64,000 nt of DNA, from positions 36,508,243 to 36,572,242 of the forward strand of contig OZ017796.1 in NCBI GenBank assembly GCA_963969395.1, given 5' to 3'. Below the pieces are notes generated by a model that worked only from the letters and a program-made list of their open reading frames with translations, was not told the DNA's origin and made no database searches. The position numbers and the translations under genes are program-made. Below are positions 36,040-48,899 of this stretch, one piece after another (the stretch's first letter is position 1; each line of letters begins with the position of its first letter). The DNA comes from Pseudoscleropodium purum. Its lineage: Eukaryota > Streptophyta > Bryopsida > Hypnales > Brachytheciaceae.

Positions 36040-36460
36040 TATAATTTTTTTATGAGCTACTACGCTTACTACTTCATTTCAAAACAAAACTTTTGGAGGA
36101 TGTTTTTCAATGTGACTTTTGAATGATATATTGGAAATTGTTTAAAAATTATTGGCTACAAAGATTGAAGCAAATTACATATCCACCAAATTTCACTGAA
36201 ATTTGACTAAATTTTTCCTTATAGTCCTCTACCTCCAAGAAAAATTTGGGTTGAATTTATGGTAACTTTTGTCTTTTAGGAGTTATAAGAAGTATAACAA
36301 TTGGTATAGCTTGTAAATGTAGAAGTTAGAACACCTAGAAAATATAATTATGATGCACAAAATTACTTGTGAGATTTAATTATCTAAGTACATTCATCTT
36401 CAAATTCATGTCATTGGCTCTTTTCAAGACACTTGGCTATAAACCTAGATATAAGGTGGT
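36040..36460 (+). repeat. Dispersed repeat R3, copy 1
   Basis: Shares with 51,680-52,630 (same strand): acttcaaaacaaacttttgg-like start, taacaattg.tatagcttgtaa, atgatgcacaaaat, and gtcattggc.cttttcaaga. Diverged. No coding content. Confidence 0.6.
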
Positions 36461-38380
36461 ATGAGAGCTTTTCACCACGATGGCAAAAAACAAATCAAGA
36501 GTTGTTAGTGAAGAGTGTATGCATGTATGGGACATTAACATAGTAAGCCTTTCAAGCAATCAAATTCATATTATGTTTTTTGGTCAACTTTGGGCCTTAG
36601 CCCGAAGTGAAAAACATTCAATATCCCTAAATCACCCCAATATGCATTCTAACATTCCACAAAAATTCTAACCTTTGTTATAGAAAGTTACAGCAACCTT
36701 TTAGACCTCAATCTCAATGAAAATGCCCAATTTTGACCTAAAATAACCTAAATGAAGTTTTCAAATCTAATTATAGCACACCATCATCACCAAAACAATC
36801 AAATTCAACATGTAATGCCCCACTTTAACAATTCAATTTTTTTTTCAACTTCACTATTAAGATATTTGTACCATTTTAAGCAATTAAAATTTTCCTCCCA
36901 TGTGATTACACAAGAAATTCAAACCTAATTTTAGCTTAATTTGGACAACGCTTTTGGATGTGCCCTAAAAACCCTTGAAACTAGAATTCATTAACCATGC
37001 ATTTTTTTTTAGACTTTTAGGTCATGAGAAAATTCCATGCATATGTCATGAACTATTCAATTTAACCATGCAAAGACACAAGTATTTTATAATCAATATC
37101 TTAATTAAATTTAGCTAGCCCAACAACCAAAAAAAGCAAAATAGGACAAGTCATTGCAACTATGAAGTAGACTACTTCTAATTAGAATTGGAACCTTGTC
37201 TTTATCCTTGCTCCTAATTGGGCAAGACTAGGCTTGTTAGAAAGCCAACTTTAAGGCACACAACTACTTTGAATTTCAAACCATTTCGCCATGTAATTCT
37301 CCCATAATCACTCTCCAAAGTTACAACTCTAAAAGTCTTGCAGCAACAAACCTTCCACCATAAAAACAACCACCATCGTCTTGTTTGTGCTCCAAATGGA
37401 TTAAGCTTATTCTTTTTGGAAAGCTAGGTTCAAGGTGCAATTTATCATTAGTTTTCAGCTCAATTTACATTGCCATTTTTTTGCTATTGCTTTCAAAAGT
37501 TGGCAGTCTAAGTCTCAACTCAAAATTTTCTCATCACTTTCAAGCAATTTTCCATCTGACAACTAAAACCTAAATTTTTCACCCATTCTTCTTAAAAAAT
37601 GGTAAAGCCTACTCAACAAACTGTCTTACATTGTTTTTTCAGTTAGTTTCTACATTCTTGTTTTACAACTCTTCTAAAAATATGCAAAAGCAACAAAACA
37701 CCCATATATCATAAAGTTGCTCTCAAAACACACACATACACGTCAAAAATTGAGAGCAAGAACTCCAAACTCTAATTTCTCTTCTATAAAATTTTCTAAT
37801 GGACAAATTCTCCTTAACTAATTTCATCATATCTTAAATTATTGTTAGTGTACCAAATTATCGTAAATCTATTGGTTTAGTATAAACTATGCAAATTTAG
37901 TGTTAAATTTTCTAAATGATTGTAAAACCCTCTACATTATTAAAAGACTTCAATTTTAGAGTTTCTAATACTATTTTAGTATTTTACTCACTAGGTTAGT
38001 GTTTTAGTAATAGTTTTAGTTTAGCTATTTTTTATTTTTTTATTTTTTTATGAATTTTTTATTATGTTTTATATTTTTTGGTTTGCAATTTGATTCTTGT
38101 TTTATTTTCTACTTGTTGTATTTTTTTTTCATTTTTGTTTTGTATTTCTATGTTTTATTATCTTTTGGGTTTTTTATTTAATTCTAGTTTTATTTTTATA
38201 TTTAGGAATATTTTGGTTTCTCTTTTATCATCATTTTACTATTAGTTTAATTTGGTTACTCTACCAAATTTTGCTTTAACGTCTTTCAAGTTTTAAATCC
38301 TTATTTTTTCCTTTCATTTTTTCCTAATTGCATTTTCTAACATTTTATTATAACATCTCAAAGTTCCTATCACAATCTAA
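36461..38380. other. Intergenic, AT-rich
   Basis: A T-rich low-complexity stretch lies at 38,020-38,300. No gene or repeat boundary recognised. Confidence 0.3.
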
Positions 38381-38384
38381 TACA

Positions 38385-38826
38385 AAAATTCTTAGTAAGT
38401 GGTTTTGGTATAATCCAAAGTACTAATACTTCAGGACTTGTTAATTCATACAAATTATTTATATTTTCCAAATTCTAAAAAAGAACCGATATAATGGTTC
38501 ACATGTATGGTGAATACAACAAAAATTGCATTATACCTAAATCCGCCATCATCACTCTATATGCACGTCTAAAATCAATATGTATCTATGTAAAAAAAGG
38601 ATTTTAGAACATCTACCAGAAAAACCTAGATCCTTTATAATTTTTGCATATCTATTATATAAAATATAGATGGTCACCACCCTTGTCACAATCTGATTTT
38701 ACAAAAATGATCACATTTTCATTCCACTTTTCTCATCCTGTTTTTTCATCATGCCCCTATTGCGTTGCATTGCTATAGGCTCTGTTCTTGTAGTATGTAG
38801 AAATTGCAAAAAATTTGGTGTGTCAG
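38385..38826 (+). repeat. Dispersed repeat R4, copy 1
   Basis: Relatives in the same orientation at 49,900-50,091 and 52,640-53,030: shared 'aagtggttttggt.ta', 'ggttcaca.gt', 'ctaaaatcaatatgta', 'ttttagaacatctacc' and 'ataatttttgcata'. It runs directly into the left arm of the large inverted repeat. Confidence 0.55.
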
Positions 38827-39559
38827 AAGCTTCTTTCATTTGCCAACAAGAAAAATATAAAAATTTGACCAATCCCATTATAGCAACAAGGCAAAATACC
38901 ATATGTGGCAATTTGAAGGTACCTACCTTGAATACCAATCCAAGTTTTCATACCTTTTTATAATTTCATTTTTGATGCTATAGATTGCACCAATTTAATG
39001 TAATTGAACATAAAGTCTCCCAAAACAACAATGTGAGACTAAAGAGTTTACTATGTTACAAGCATTTTTATTTTAATATTTTGACCTCTAGAAAATTTTC
39101 TTGAAATATTGTGTCTACTATTTGAGATCATAGTCCCTCTATTGTATGCCTGGAGAGAATTGAAATCTATAAATGATATGCTACCACATTTGGTGGTAGC
39201 TTACAAATTATAAGAACTTTCTTAAATTGGTTGAAAATAGAAAAGGGTTTAGATTATTTTATTTAGTTTTGTTATGATAGTGAGGAGGGAGATTCAATAC
39301 TATGTTATTTTAAATTGAGTTATGTTGTCATACGCCACATCACTATTAAGGAGAAAGGAAATAAAGCACCTAAATTGAAGGTCAAAATGAACCAAACCGA
39401 GAAATATTAGAGGACAAAATTTAACCAAGGACCTTGAGTGCCCGTAGGCAAGATTGGTGAATTCAAACAAAAACTTAGCACTTGTAGGTTAGTAGGAAAA
39501 ATTCATTTAATATTGAAGCAAAGATAGAGTCAAAGGTGACTTGTATCCAATATGAATGC
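38827..39559 (+). repeat. Left arm of a 733-bp near-perfect inverted repeat
   Basis: Pairs with 40449-41181 over equal lengths. I checked long blocks by eye (for example 38,880-39,075 against 40,933-41,128, and 39,330-39,559 against 40,449-40,680) and found no mismatch. Both arms start at the palindromic AAGCTT. Weak similarity continues ~25 bp beyond the outer ends. Contains no gene. Confidence 0.9.
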
Positions 39560-39599
39560 CATCTCCTATTTTTAGTTCTTTTAATGTTAATATGTTAGT

Positions 39600-40330
39600 G
39601 ACAATGACAATCATGAGCATTAGAGGTAATTCACGCAATCCCTCATTTGTCTCATTCCTACAAGAAATATTCAGTAGGAGCTATCTTGAAGTCATTGACT
39701 TGGCGCAACTATGCCATATTTGGTAGGGACAGGATTGATAGGACTGTCTTTAGATGACTCATATATCTTGTGGACATCCAATCCCTTGATTGTCTCATTC
39801 CTACAAGTATTCAATAGGAGCTACTTTGAAGTCCTTGACTTGGCACAACTGTACCATGTTTGGTAGGAACAGGATTGATAGGACTCCCGCGTTGATTCAT
39901 CTTGTGGACATTCAATCCCTTGGTTGTCTCATTTCTACAACAAGTATTCAATAGGATCTATTTCCCGGTTTACAGATTCCCTTCCAACTCATTCTTGCCT
40001 CTATAGTGCCCACTCTAGCTTCATCTCTGCCTTTGGACGTCTATCCTCTTCCTTTGTTCTTGGTTCTCTGTCCCTCCACCTATGTGTTTCTCTCCTGTTT
40101 TGTTTTTTTCTTTTGATTCCACCTTGCGATGCTTTCCTCTCTCCTACTTCTAGGTGTGTAATCTGTCTTTGGGTGTTAAGTTTAGTAAAGATCTACCCTA
40201 AACGGGTTTCACCAGTTTCAATAGGAGCTACCCTAAAGCCATTGACTTGGTACAATTGTACTAAGTTTGATAGGAACAGGATTGATAGGACTCCTTCAAT
40301 GACCAATCTTGTGGATCCAAAAGACTTGCC
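39600..40330 (+). repeat. Spacer of the inverted repeat with ~140-bp tandem units
   Basis: The block 'attcaataggagcta' ... 'attgacttggcacaa' ... 'ttggtaggaacaggattgat' ... 'aggactcc' ... 'atcttgtggacat' recurs at about 39,665, 39,805, 39,945 (partial) and 40,208, and once more at 48,990-49,110. Between 39,965 and 40,190 an unrelated stretch interrupts the array. Some frames are open (for example 39924-40337) but not recognisable. Confidence 0.65.
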
Positions 40331-40448
40331 TTCATGAAGTAAACATGATTCTACAAAGTACAAGTCCTCTATAACTTCAACCATGATATCTCTATCATAT
40401 CCAACTTTAGTCTAGCTCCTTTCTTTGTACTCCCTACTACGGATTTTA

Positions 40449-41181
40449 GCATTCATATTGGATACAAGTCACCTTTGACTCTATCTTTGCTTCAATATTA
40501 AATGAATTTTTCCTACTAACCTACAAGTGCTAAGTTTTTGTTTGAATTCACCAATCTTGCCTACGGGCACTCAAGGTCCTTGGTTAAATTTTGTCCTCTA
40601 ATATTTCTCGGTTTGGTTCATTTTGACCTTCAATTTAGGTGCTTTATTTCCTTTCTCCTTAATAGTGATGTGGCGTATGACAACATAACTCAATTTAAAA
40701 TAACATAGTATTGAATCTCCCTCCTCACTATCATAACAAAACTAAATAAAATAATCTAAACCCTTTTCTATTTTCAACCAATTTAAGAAAGTTCTTATAA
40801 TTTGTAAGCTACCACCAAATGTGGTAGCATATCATTTATAGATTTCAATTCTCTCCAGGCATACAATAGAGGGACTATGATCTCAAATAGTAGACACAAT
40901 ATTTCAAGAAAATTTTCTAGAGGTCAAAATATTAAAATAAAAATGCTTGTAACATAGTAAACTCTTTAGTCTCACATTGTTGTTTTGGGAGACTTTATGT
41001 TCAATTACATTAAATTGGTGCAATCTATAGCATCAAAAATGAAATTATAAAAAGGTATGAAAACTTGGATTGGTATTCAAGGTAGGTACCTTCAAATTGC
41101 CACATATGGTATTTTGCCTTGTTGCTATAATGGGATTGGTCAAATTTTTATATTTTTCTTGTTGGCAAATGAAAGAAGCTT
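40449..41181 (-). repeat. Right arm of the 733-bp near-perfect inverted repeat
   Basis: Reverse complement of 38827-39559. Spacer between arms is 889 bp. Its inner ~170 bp also match, at much lower identity, 49,770-49,895. Confidence 0.9.
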
Positions 41182-41215
41182 TTAACACACCAAAAAGCTT
41201 TGCATTTGGATACTA

Positions 41216-42752
41216 TAGGGTTGCTATTTTGTGAGCGTGTGAGCTTGTGAGCCAGTGAGCGTATAACTTTTTAGAGATTCCATCTAAAAATTGTGGTCAA
41301 AATTTATTATTCTTGGTAAAATTTTAGTACCTATTTCTATGGACCTATTACTGTGAACTTATTACTGTGGTCCTGTAGACAACCTTGATGTGCTCCTTAT
41401 TGGACTTTCCTAGATTTTAAGAAAAAAAAATTGGTGAGTAATTAGGATTTGTTTGAAATCGATTGAGAATGTTTCATTTAGATTTAGATTTTTATAATCA
41501 TTCCTCTCTTGGTGCCGAGAAGAATCCCTCTCACCATGCGGAACGGGGGGAAAAAAAGTGTGTGTGTATATATATATATTGTTTTTTTGTTTTTTGTTTT
41601 GTTTTGTTTTGTTTTTGTTTTGTTTTTGTTTTTGCAAGGCAAGATGCTTTTCTCAGCACTGAGATGTACTTCTTGGTGTGGAGAGGGGAATGATTATAAA
41701 AATATAAATTTAAATGGAACATTCTCAATTGATTTCAAATAAATCCTAATTAATCACCAGATTTTTTTCTTTTTAAAATCTAGCAAAGTTCAATAAAGAG
41801 CACATGAAGATGGCAAGTGCTTGATCCTCTTCTTGGTGCTGAGAGGTTCCAAACAACAAGAAGTGATTAATCAAACGCCTATCTAATCAAAAATGGAAGA
41901 ATTGGACTCCCAAAAGGGCAATAATCAACTAATCAACACTTTGGTGTAATTAAGCTCATTTCTAACAAAAATAATCCATATCAACCAAATATTTTCTTCC
42001 AAAATCTTAGCAAGTCCAGTTACCAACATATCAAGACAAAAGTATAGGTGTCTCCTATTGACCTCAAGAGGACCGACACTATTACAAGATAGTGATCAAC
42101 AAAAATGAAATTCAATGCAGCTAAGCTCTTTCGACAAGTAATAAATTCCTATGAACAAATTTTTGTTTCTAAAATTTAAACAAGTCCACCAACTTGTAAA
42201 TAAAAAAAAGAAGTGTTTAGTGTTGGTATCCTTCTATTGACTCTGAAAAGATCCATGATGCTAAAAGACAATGATCAACCAAAATAAAATTCAATATCAA
42301 CAATTTAAAAAAAAATTTAAGCAAGTTCAACAATGGTGTTTCAAAATTTTTTTATTGGTAGACTCCTATTAGCCCCATGAAGACCTTCATTGCTATATAA
42401 TAGTGATCAACCAATATTCTATGCAAACTTATTTCCATCTCCATTCATCTTTCACATTCATTGAGTTTATCATTTTCATAATATATACTTCTAATATTTT
42501 AAACACAACATGAAAATTATAATTTCCATCTAAATCCTACATGATTATAGTATTAGGTCCACGGTGATAGATCCATAGTAATAGGTATAAAAATTTATTG
42601 AAAATAGTAAATTTTGACCAAAATTTTAAGATGGAATGTATTTTAGAAATATTATTAAGCTTTTAAGAGTTTTTTCAAATTTTTGAGGTCAATGCTCCCA
42701 TAATCCTTGTTCACTGCTCACAAACTTGCATGCTCACAAAATAATACCACTG
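41216..42752 (+). mobile_element. hAT-like non-autonomous element, copy A
   Basis: Left end TAGGGTTGCTATTTTGTGAG; right end, reverse complemented, CAGTGGTATTATTTTGTGAG. Subterminal TGAGC-type repeats follow each end. The 1.54-kb interior has an internal foldback (41,411-41,520 against 41,650-41,760) separated by TG, TA and GTTTT runs. An inverted copy at 50092-51674 is about 95% identical. No transposase. An 8-bp target duplication is not evident here, so the flanks may be rearranged. Terminal similarity to the element at 43275-44952 is the basis for the hAT assignment. Confidence 0.65.
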
Positions 42753-42825
42753 AATGCAAGCCAATAACTTATTAAATTTACATTCTTAGAAAATGCTTTG
42801 AATCATTTCATTTTGATTAAACCTT

Positions 42826-43274
42826 AATGGACCAAAGTACGTTTTTTGGCTACATAAAAATTTTGGGCAGGTGTGTGTGATTAGAGATTTCCATATTTTT
42901 GGCCCAAATTTTAATAGAAGGTGAGGATAAGGAATATCTTTCATAGGCACAAAATTTCATGACATTTAGAAATATAATTCAAAAGCTATAGCTTAATATG
43001 TTATTTCTTTTTGTAACTAGGCAGCTTGGCCAAATTAGAATAAATCACCTTTTTCAAAAACAAAAATTTGAAATTGATTCTTTAGAGTTATATATACATG
43101 GAAAGCCTTGAATTATTCCATTTTGATCAATGAATCAAAAGTTATGAGGATTTTCTGTTTGCGGGCAATTATGGATTCTCTACTCTAAAATAAATCCTTT
43201 ATCTTATCAAATTTTCAATATTTTTGGAAATAGAATAAATCATAGGATGTTGATTGTTAATTGCAACATTTCAA
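42826..43274 (+). repeat. Dispersed repeat family R1, copy 3, left half
   Basis: Continues at 44,953 to ~45,370 after the hAT-like element. Compared with copy 1 (12,765-13,640), the two halves align as one uninterrupted repeat, with the insertion falling opposite about 13,225. Confidence 0.7.
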
Positions 43275-44450
43275 CTGATGATGCTAGAGTGTGAGCAAGG
43301 AGCAATGAGCAATGAGCATTAAGCAACAAGCATTAAGACTATTTTTACTAAAAATATACATGTTAGAATCATAAATAGTGATGTCAAAACTAAAAATAGT
43401 AATGTCGAAATTACCAAAATAAAAATTACTCAAAATAAAATTTTCAAAAAATCAATTTATTACTAAAAGAAGTTTGATTTAAGGTAGTTACTTAGCACTC
43501 AAATGTTGTAGGTAGGGCCAAAATGATAGCCTGGCGTTTACCACAACATAAAAGGTACTACCATTGAGATAATGAATAGATGAATTTCGTCCATGTCATC
43601 CATTCATTTTTGGAAGAATTGAAAAAAAATTTCAAATACTATGAGAATCTATGAGTAGAAAAAAAATATTCTATTATGTAGCAAACGGCTCATCAAATTC
43701 AAAGAGATATCTCTTGTTGCCAAAAGGCCCTCTTTCTATTAATTTGGAGGGTTGTTTGAATTGTAATTTAAAAGAGGAAAAAATCAAAAGAATTTCTTTA
43801 AATTAAAAAAATGATTAAAAAAATTAATTAATTAATTTTTTTAATTTAATTTTTTGTCAAATTTGAATTTTCTTTTTTAATCAGCAAATGGCTCCTAGGA
43901 TCCAAGGAGCAATATCTTGTTGCTAAAGGCACCTCTCTCTATTAACTTTAGGAAATATTTGAATTGCAATTAAATTTTTTTTTTCAAATTTAAAAAAAAA
44001 AATATTTAAAAAAAAAATTATTTGGCTTAAGGCTCCTCGGAATCCGAGTAGCCTTCTTTGGGCTCCAAATAGCCTTCCATTAGTGCAAAAAGACATTTAC
44101 AAAGAACTTCAAGACCTTTAAATAATTCCAAACGCCTTTTTCAAGCACTTAAAAAGGCTTTTCAAAATCAAATAGGCTTCTCTTGGTAGTTGGCTTGGCA
44201 AAGAAGGACTCCTTGGAATCCGAGGAGCCTTAATTAAAAATTATATATTATTATTATTATTATTTTTAATTTTTTAAAATTCTTGAATTCTTTTTTTTAT
44301 AGTAGTTTAAATTTTCACCAAATTAATATAGGGAAGATGCCTTTAGCAACAAGAAACTACTCCTCGAATTTGAGAAGCCATCTACTAAATTAAAAAATAA
44401 ACAAATAAATAATTTTTTAAAATTTAAAATAAAACAAAACAAAATAAAAT

Positions 44451-44481
<31 letters not shown>

Positions 44482-44952
44482 TTTTTAATTTTAATTTTTT
44501 GAAAATACAAATTTTCTTTTGAAGAAAATAATTTTGGAATGTTGAAAATTCAATTGCAGTTTAAATAAACTCCCAAATTAATGAAGGGAAGGTTTTTAAG
44601 TAACTTCTTTATTTTTAATTCAAGGTACTTGGACATAAATCTTTATCTTAAACAATTGATTTTTAATAATATTCAATAAACATTCATCATCCAATGCAAT
44701 AAACAACATATGTATTTCATCCAACAAAGTCAACTACAAAAAATTCATCTAAATTCATTCATCCCCATTCATCCTCTTTAGACTCATTTACAACTTTAAA
44801 TAATTACCCTTAACCACAGATATAGGCATCTTGTAGTGAAAAGTTTTAAATTTTTCACTAGAATTTTTTTTAAATGGTCACTATTCAACGCTCATCATTT
44901 GTTGCTAAACACTCAACGGTTGTTGCTCCCTGCTCATACTTTAGCAACCCTG
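43275..44952. mobile_element. hAT-like non-autonomous element with 8-bp target duplication
   Basis: Length 1,678 bp, flanked by CATTTCAA on both sides (43267-43274 and 44953-44960). Left end CTGATGATGCTAGAGTGTGA; right end, reverse complemented, CAGGGTTGCTAAAGTATGAG. Both continue into GCAAGGAGCAA-like subterminal motifs. An 8-bp duplication with CAGGG-type termini is characteristic of the hAT superfamily. The interior is AT-rich with repeated 'ggctcctcgg.atccgagga' and 'caaaaggc.cctctttctatta' blocks and no transposase. The uninterrupted R1 copies at 12.8 and 31 kb act as empty-site comparisons. Confidence 0.82.
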
Positions 44953-45370
44953 CATTTCAATCATTGAGATCGGCATTTTTCAATTACATATTTAAATTCT
45001 TAATAACTTAGTATTTTAAACCATTCTTTACTACTACATACTTAATTTTTTTTCCTATATGCTGTACAATTTTAAATGATCTAAAAATTTTCAAGTATGT
45101 GGCCACCTTGTCTAGAAAAAATTAACCCAAATAAGCATCACCAATTTGGTCATTTTTTCATAGAAAAGTGAGCTTGTGAAGTGTAGCTGCCTTGTTTTTT
45201 GCAGGGCCCAAAAAATGATTTTAGTAAATTTAAATGCTAATATCTTGCAATCCACAAGGTGGAAATTTCTGAAATTTTTACCACATATTCTAAAGTTATC
45301 ATATTACAAGATCTTATAGTTACAAATGTCAATTTTTTTGTTAACCTGATACTTGTACTGAAAATGGCAA
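44953..45370 (+). repeat. Dispersed repeat family R1, copy 3, right half
   Basis: Resumes the R1 copy after the hAT-like insertion; aligns with 13,225-13,640 ('ttttttcctatatg', 'aattttcaagtatgtggcca', 'ggtcattttttcata', 'gggcccaaaaaatgat'). Confidence 0.7.
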
Positions 45371-45459
45371 TTTTTTAGCGTTTTGAGTAAAAACATAGTT
45401 ACGGAACTATAAGGATTAAATGAGATGAGAGTTATGAGTATTTATTTATTTATTGTGAA

Positions 45460-47525
45460 TAGTCATAAAATTTTAATTTAATTTGAGGTTCATTTTTTAA
45501 CTCAATTTTTTGGTTATTTTTAAAATCAATTTTAAATATAGGTTGAAAATTATTGCTAATTACTACATTATAACCTTTGGGATTGATTATTTTAAAATCT
45601 TTAAATATATTTTTAACAATGTTATGTTTGAAATTCTAGTAATTTAAGATCCCATGAAACGAAGATTTTATTCACCTTTTTCCAACAATAATTGTAATTA
45701 TCTAAAATTTGTTGAGACCAAATATTGCTTTTAAAAAATGAAGGATAACCTTCTAAGGATTTGGTCTATAATAATGTAGTCAAATTTTAAAACTCTTCAT
45801 TTTGTCACTAAGTATAGATGAATGTTTTTATTTTAATAGTTTGAGATTAAATAACATGTCTATCATGAATTTAAAAACTTTAGTTTCTTTTATGAAATTC
45901 AAATTTTATACAAATTTTAAAGAAAAAGTGAAAAAATCATGTTAAATTCCAAATATTTAAAATACTTCAAAATTTCATATTAGATAATTATTTGTTATAA
46001 TAAAAAACATGTCCTTCTATGTATAGGTATTTAATTTATTTATCCTAGTTATGATGAGCAAAAAAACATTTCTAAAAGTAGCTCTTGAAATTTCAAAAGT
46101 TTCTTTTTCAAAGAAATTTTTTAGAAGATAGAATCATATTTTCTATTTTAAGCATTTGGTAAGTTATACTTTTCAAATTTAATTAATTATTTAGAAAAAT
46201 TTATAATGTGTTATCCTTGTATTTTATTCTATTCAATTATTATACAAGAACTATATCCTAAATTCAATCATGATAATTCTTATTCAACTTTCAAAATTAT
46301 ATTCATATAATGACTAGATTGTGTACAATATCACACAACTTAGCTAATTGCTTTCTATCTCCTCTTTCCCCTTTGACTACCTTAGTCTTGTATGTTGATT
46401 CCATTTAATTATTATACAAAACGTGCCTCCCAATTCAATCATGACAATTTCTTGTTCAACTTTCAAAAATGTATTCATGAACTAATGAGATTGTACACAA
46501 CATTATGCAATTAAGCTCATTGTTTTTTAGAGTTGAAAGAAAAGGGCAGAATATTTTGAGTCTACCTAAAGCTGAGATTCAACAAATATAGTTACAAAGC
46601 TAGTGAAGCTCACTTTTGTAGACTCTGAAAGCTTTGATTGAGTTGGAAGAAATGTAAGAAGTTAGCAGTATGTTGCATATGGATTTGTCCAAATTGGAAT
46701 AAAGGTAACAAACTAGTAGTAGGTTGCATATGGATTTATTCAAGTCACATCAATAAAAGTATCTAGAAGCCATTAAAACTCCCAAAGAGACATTTTTTAC
46801 TCACTATTAGATAGATAATGTTGTTTGATTCTTTAATTTAGTTATGTATTATTATTGTAACTTTTAGAAATGTGCTTGATACTTAAAAAGAAAGCTAGCC
46901 TTCTAAGGTGGAGTTTTGGATTCAAATTAATGTAATTTACTCTATCAATTAGAATGAAATGTCATCCAAAATTTGATAAAATCTAATCCAAATACTTTAC
47001 TTAAAAGGAGGGGCAATTTTTTCTAGTTGATCTTGTGTTCAAATTTGATATGAAGTATATATTAGAAGTCTTAGTGATTATGACAATATGTGGTAGTTGA
47101 AGAACCAAAACCTACTCTTTGAATGAGTGAAAATTTGAAATATCTTAACTTGTTTGTATGGTGTCCAATGTTACATATTTTAATAAGTTGGAAGTTTGTA
47201 AAAAATGGAAACAAAAATCCCAAAAAAAATTCATTTCAAAGATAAAAAAAACCTTTGAAATTATTAAAGGTAAATTGCCATAGCAATGGAATACTATTTA
47301 TTTTATTTTGTGAGTGTGATTGTCGAGTGCAAAATCTCCAAAATCCCGTAGTTCTATTGACAAAAGAGCAAGCTTTTTGTTTCAATGTTTTTGTTATAGT
47401 AAGTGTTGAAAACCATCACACTATAAAACTAAAAAAAATTATATTGAGAAAAAAATCATTACCAAAGACAAGTACAAAACTACATTCTAAAACAAAATAA
47501 GTTGATAATTTTTAAGTAATAAAAC
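45460..47525 (-). repeat. Diverged repeat family R2, right copy (inverted)
   Basis: Inverted relative of 32,570-35,950, shorter because part of the ~1.1-kb duplication is missing; two adjacent partial units are seen at 46,215-46,340 and 46,400-46,520 ('tattatacaa.a', 'aattcaatcatga.aatt', 'ttcaactttcaaaa'). Confidence 0.6.
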
Positions 47526-48880
47526 TAAAAATAGTAACATCATTTTTACAAAATCATAATAAATAATTGTAACTCCTCTAAAATGTCTATATTTATGATT
47601 TGTATGGAGCATGTTTTGATTTTTTCCATTTATATATTATACATTTTCAGGTCGAAGGTTCTCTAATGCATACTGATAAGATGAAGTCCATCATGCAATC
47701 TTTCATTATAGGGTGGATAACAACTAGAAATTAAAAATGGTATTAGCTAGAATTTTAGGAATAAATTTAAACATATTTGTAGACTACTCTAATTTATCTT
47801 AATAGTGAAAATGGCCTTGATTTACCAAAGTTACACTATCTTCAACTAGATCAATTCAAGTTGAAGTAGTACCACAATTTACTAATTTAAACAAAAATAA
47901 ATATTTATGGTGATTTTAATCACATACACACCAAAAAAAACTCCCCTCCAAACACATAATATTAGGACAATAAGTGTAGCTCCACTTTATTGCCCACCAA
48001 TACCAAGTACATACATCTTGTTCATTACATTTATGGCTCTTTCATCCACACACAATGGCAAATATGACTTGGGATTTGGAAAATTGGTACTTATGGAAGA
48101 AAAATTACCCTCTAAATATTTCTTTGAGTACGACACCAAGAAATGATACAAAATTGGATTGAAAACGCATATCTAGTTCGCTTGTTTTGACCTTTGACTA
48201 CAAACATAAGGACACTCTGACCAATTCCATATACTCATATACATGTATGGTGGATCTCCTGGTGGATTGTAGCACTTATGAATCCCAAGATAAGTCTACT
48301 CATTCATCCAACTTCTTTAGATGGAGGAACTACCTCTTAGTAGTTAATTACAATGGATGAATATAGATTGGAATTGCAAACTATATACATTGGTCACCAC
48401 CAAATAGCTTGACATGCATTCATTGACTACCATGGGTATGTAGGGTGTAGTTCCAATTTAACTCTTTTTAATAGCTACATTGCTAGACCCTTCTTCAACT
48501 CAACATTGTGGATATAATCAATAGCGAGGCTCTTACTAGATCCAATGTTATTGTTGGATGCTTTAGTACTTCATGCATTGTAACAGAAGAGACATTTTGG
48601 GAGGTTGGGACCTTCTGTTAGATACATCTAATACCAACGTTGTAGCATGGTCAAGAAAGAGAATTCTTTCCATTTGTGCACATCACTTTTTGGGCATAGC
48701 AAACTCTTACGCACATTAGAATAGCCAATTGGCATAACATCTCAAAATTTTCCAATATTGTTAACTAATATATCAACATATTCAAGGTTACATGGATAAC
48801 AACCACCACTTTTGGCACAATGATGAATAAGCCAGCCACTTATTTGCCTTATGATCTTCCCAATCTCATTGCAACAGATT
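47526..48880. other. Intergenic, AT-rich
   Basis: No recognised gene. A short frame at 47907-48146 has no family match. Confidence 0.3.
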
Positions 48881-48899
48881 CACTTCATTCAACCTCCAT

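Noticed and set aside
41509..41742. Overlapping open frames across the GTTTT/TATA runs (also at 51,109-51,367)
   Set aside because: Low-complexity frames inside the hAT-like foldback; same content in both strands.
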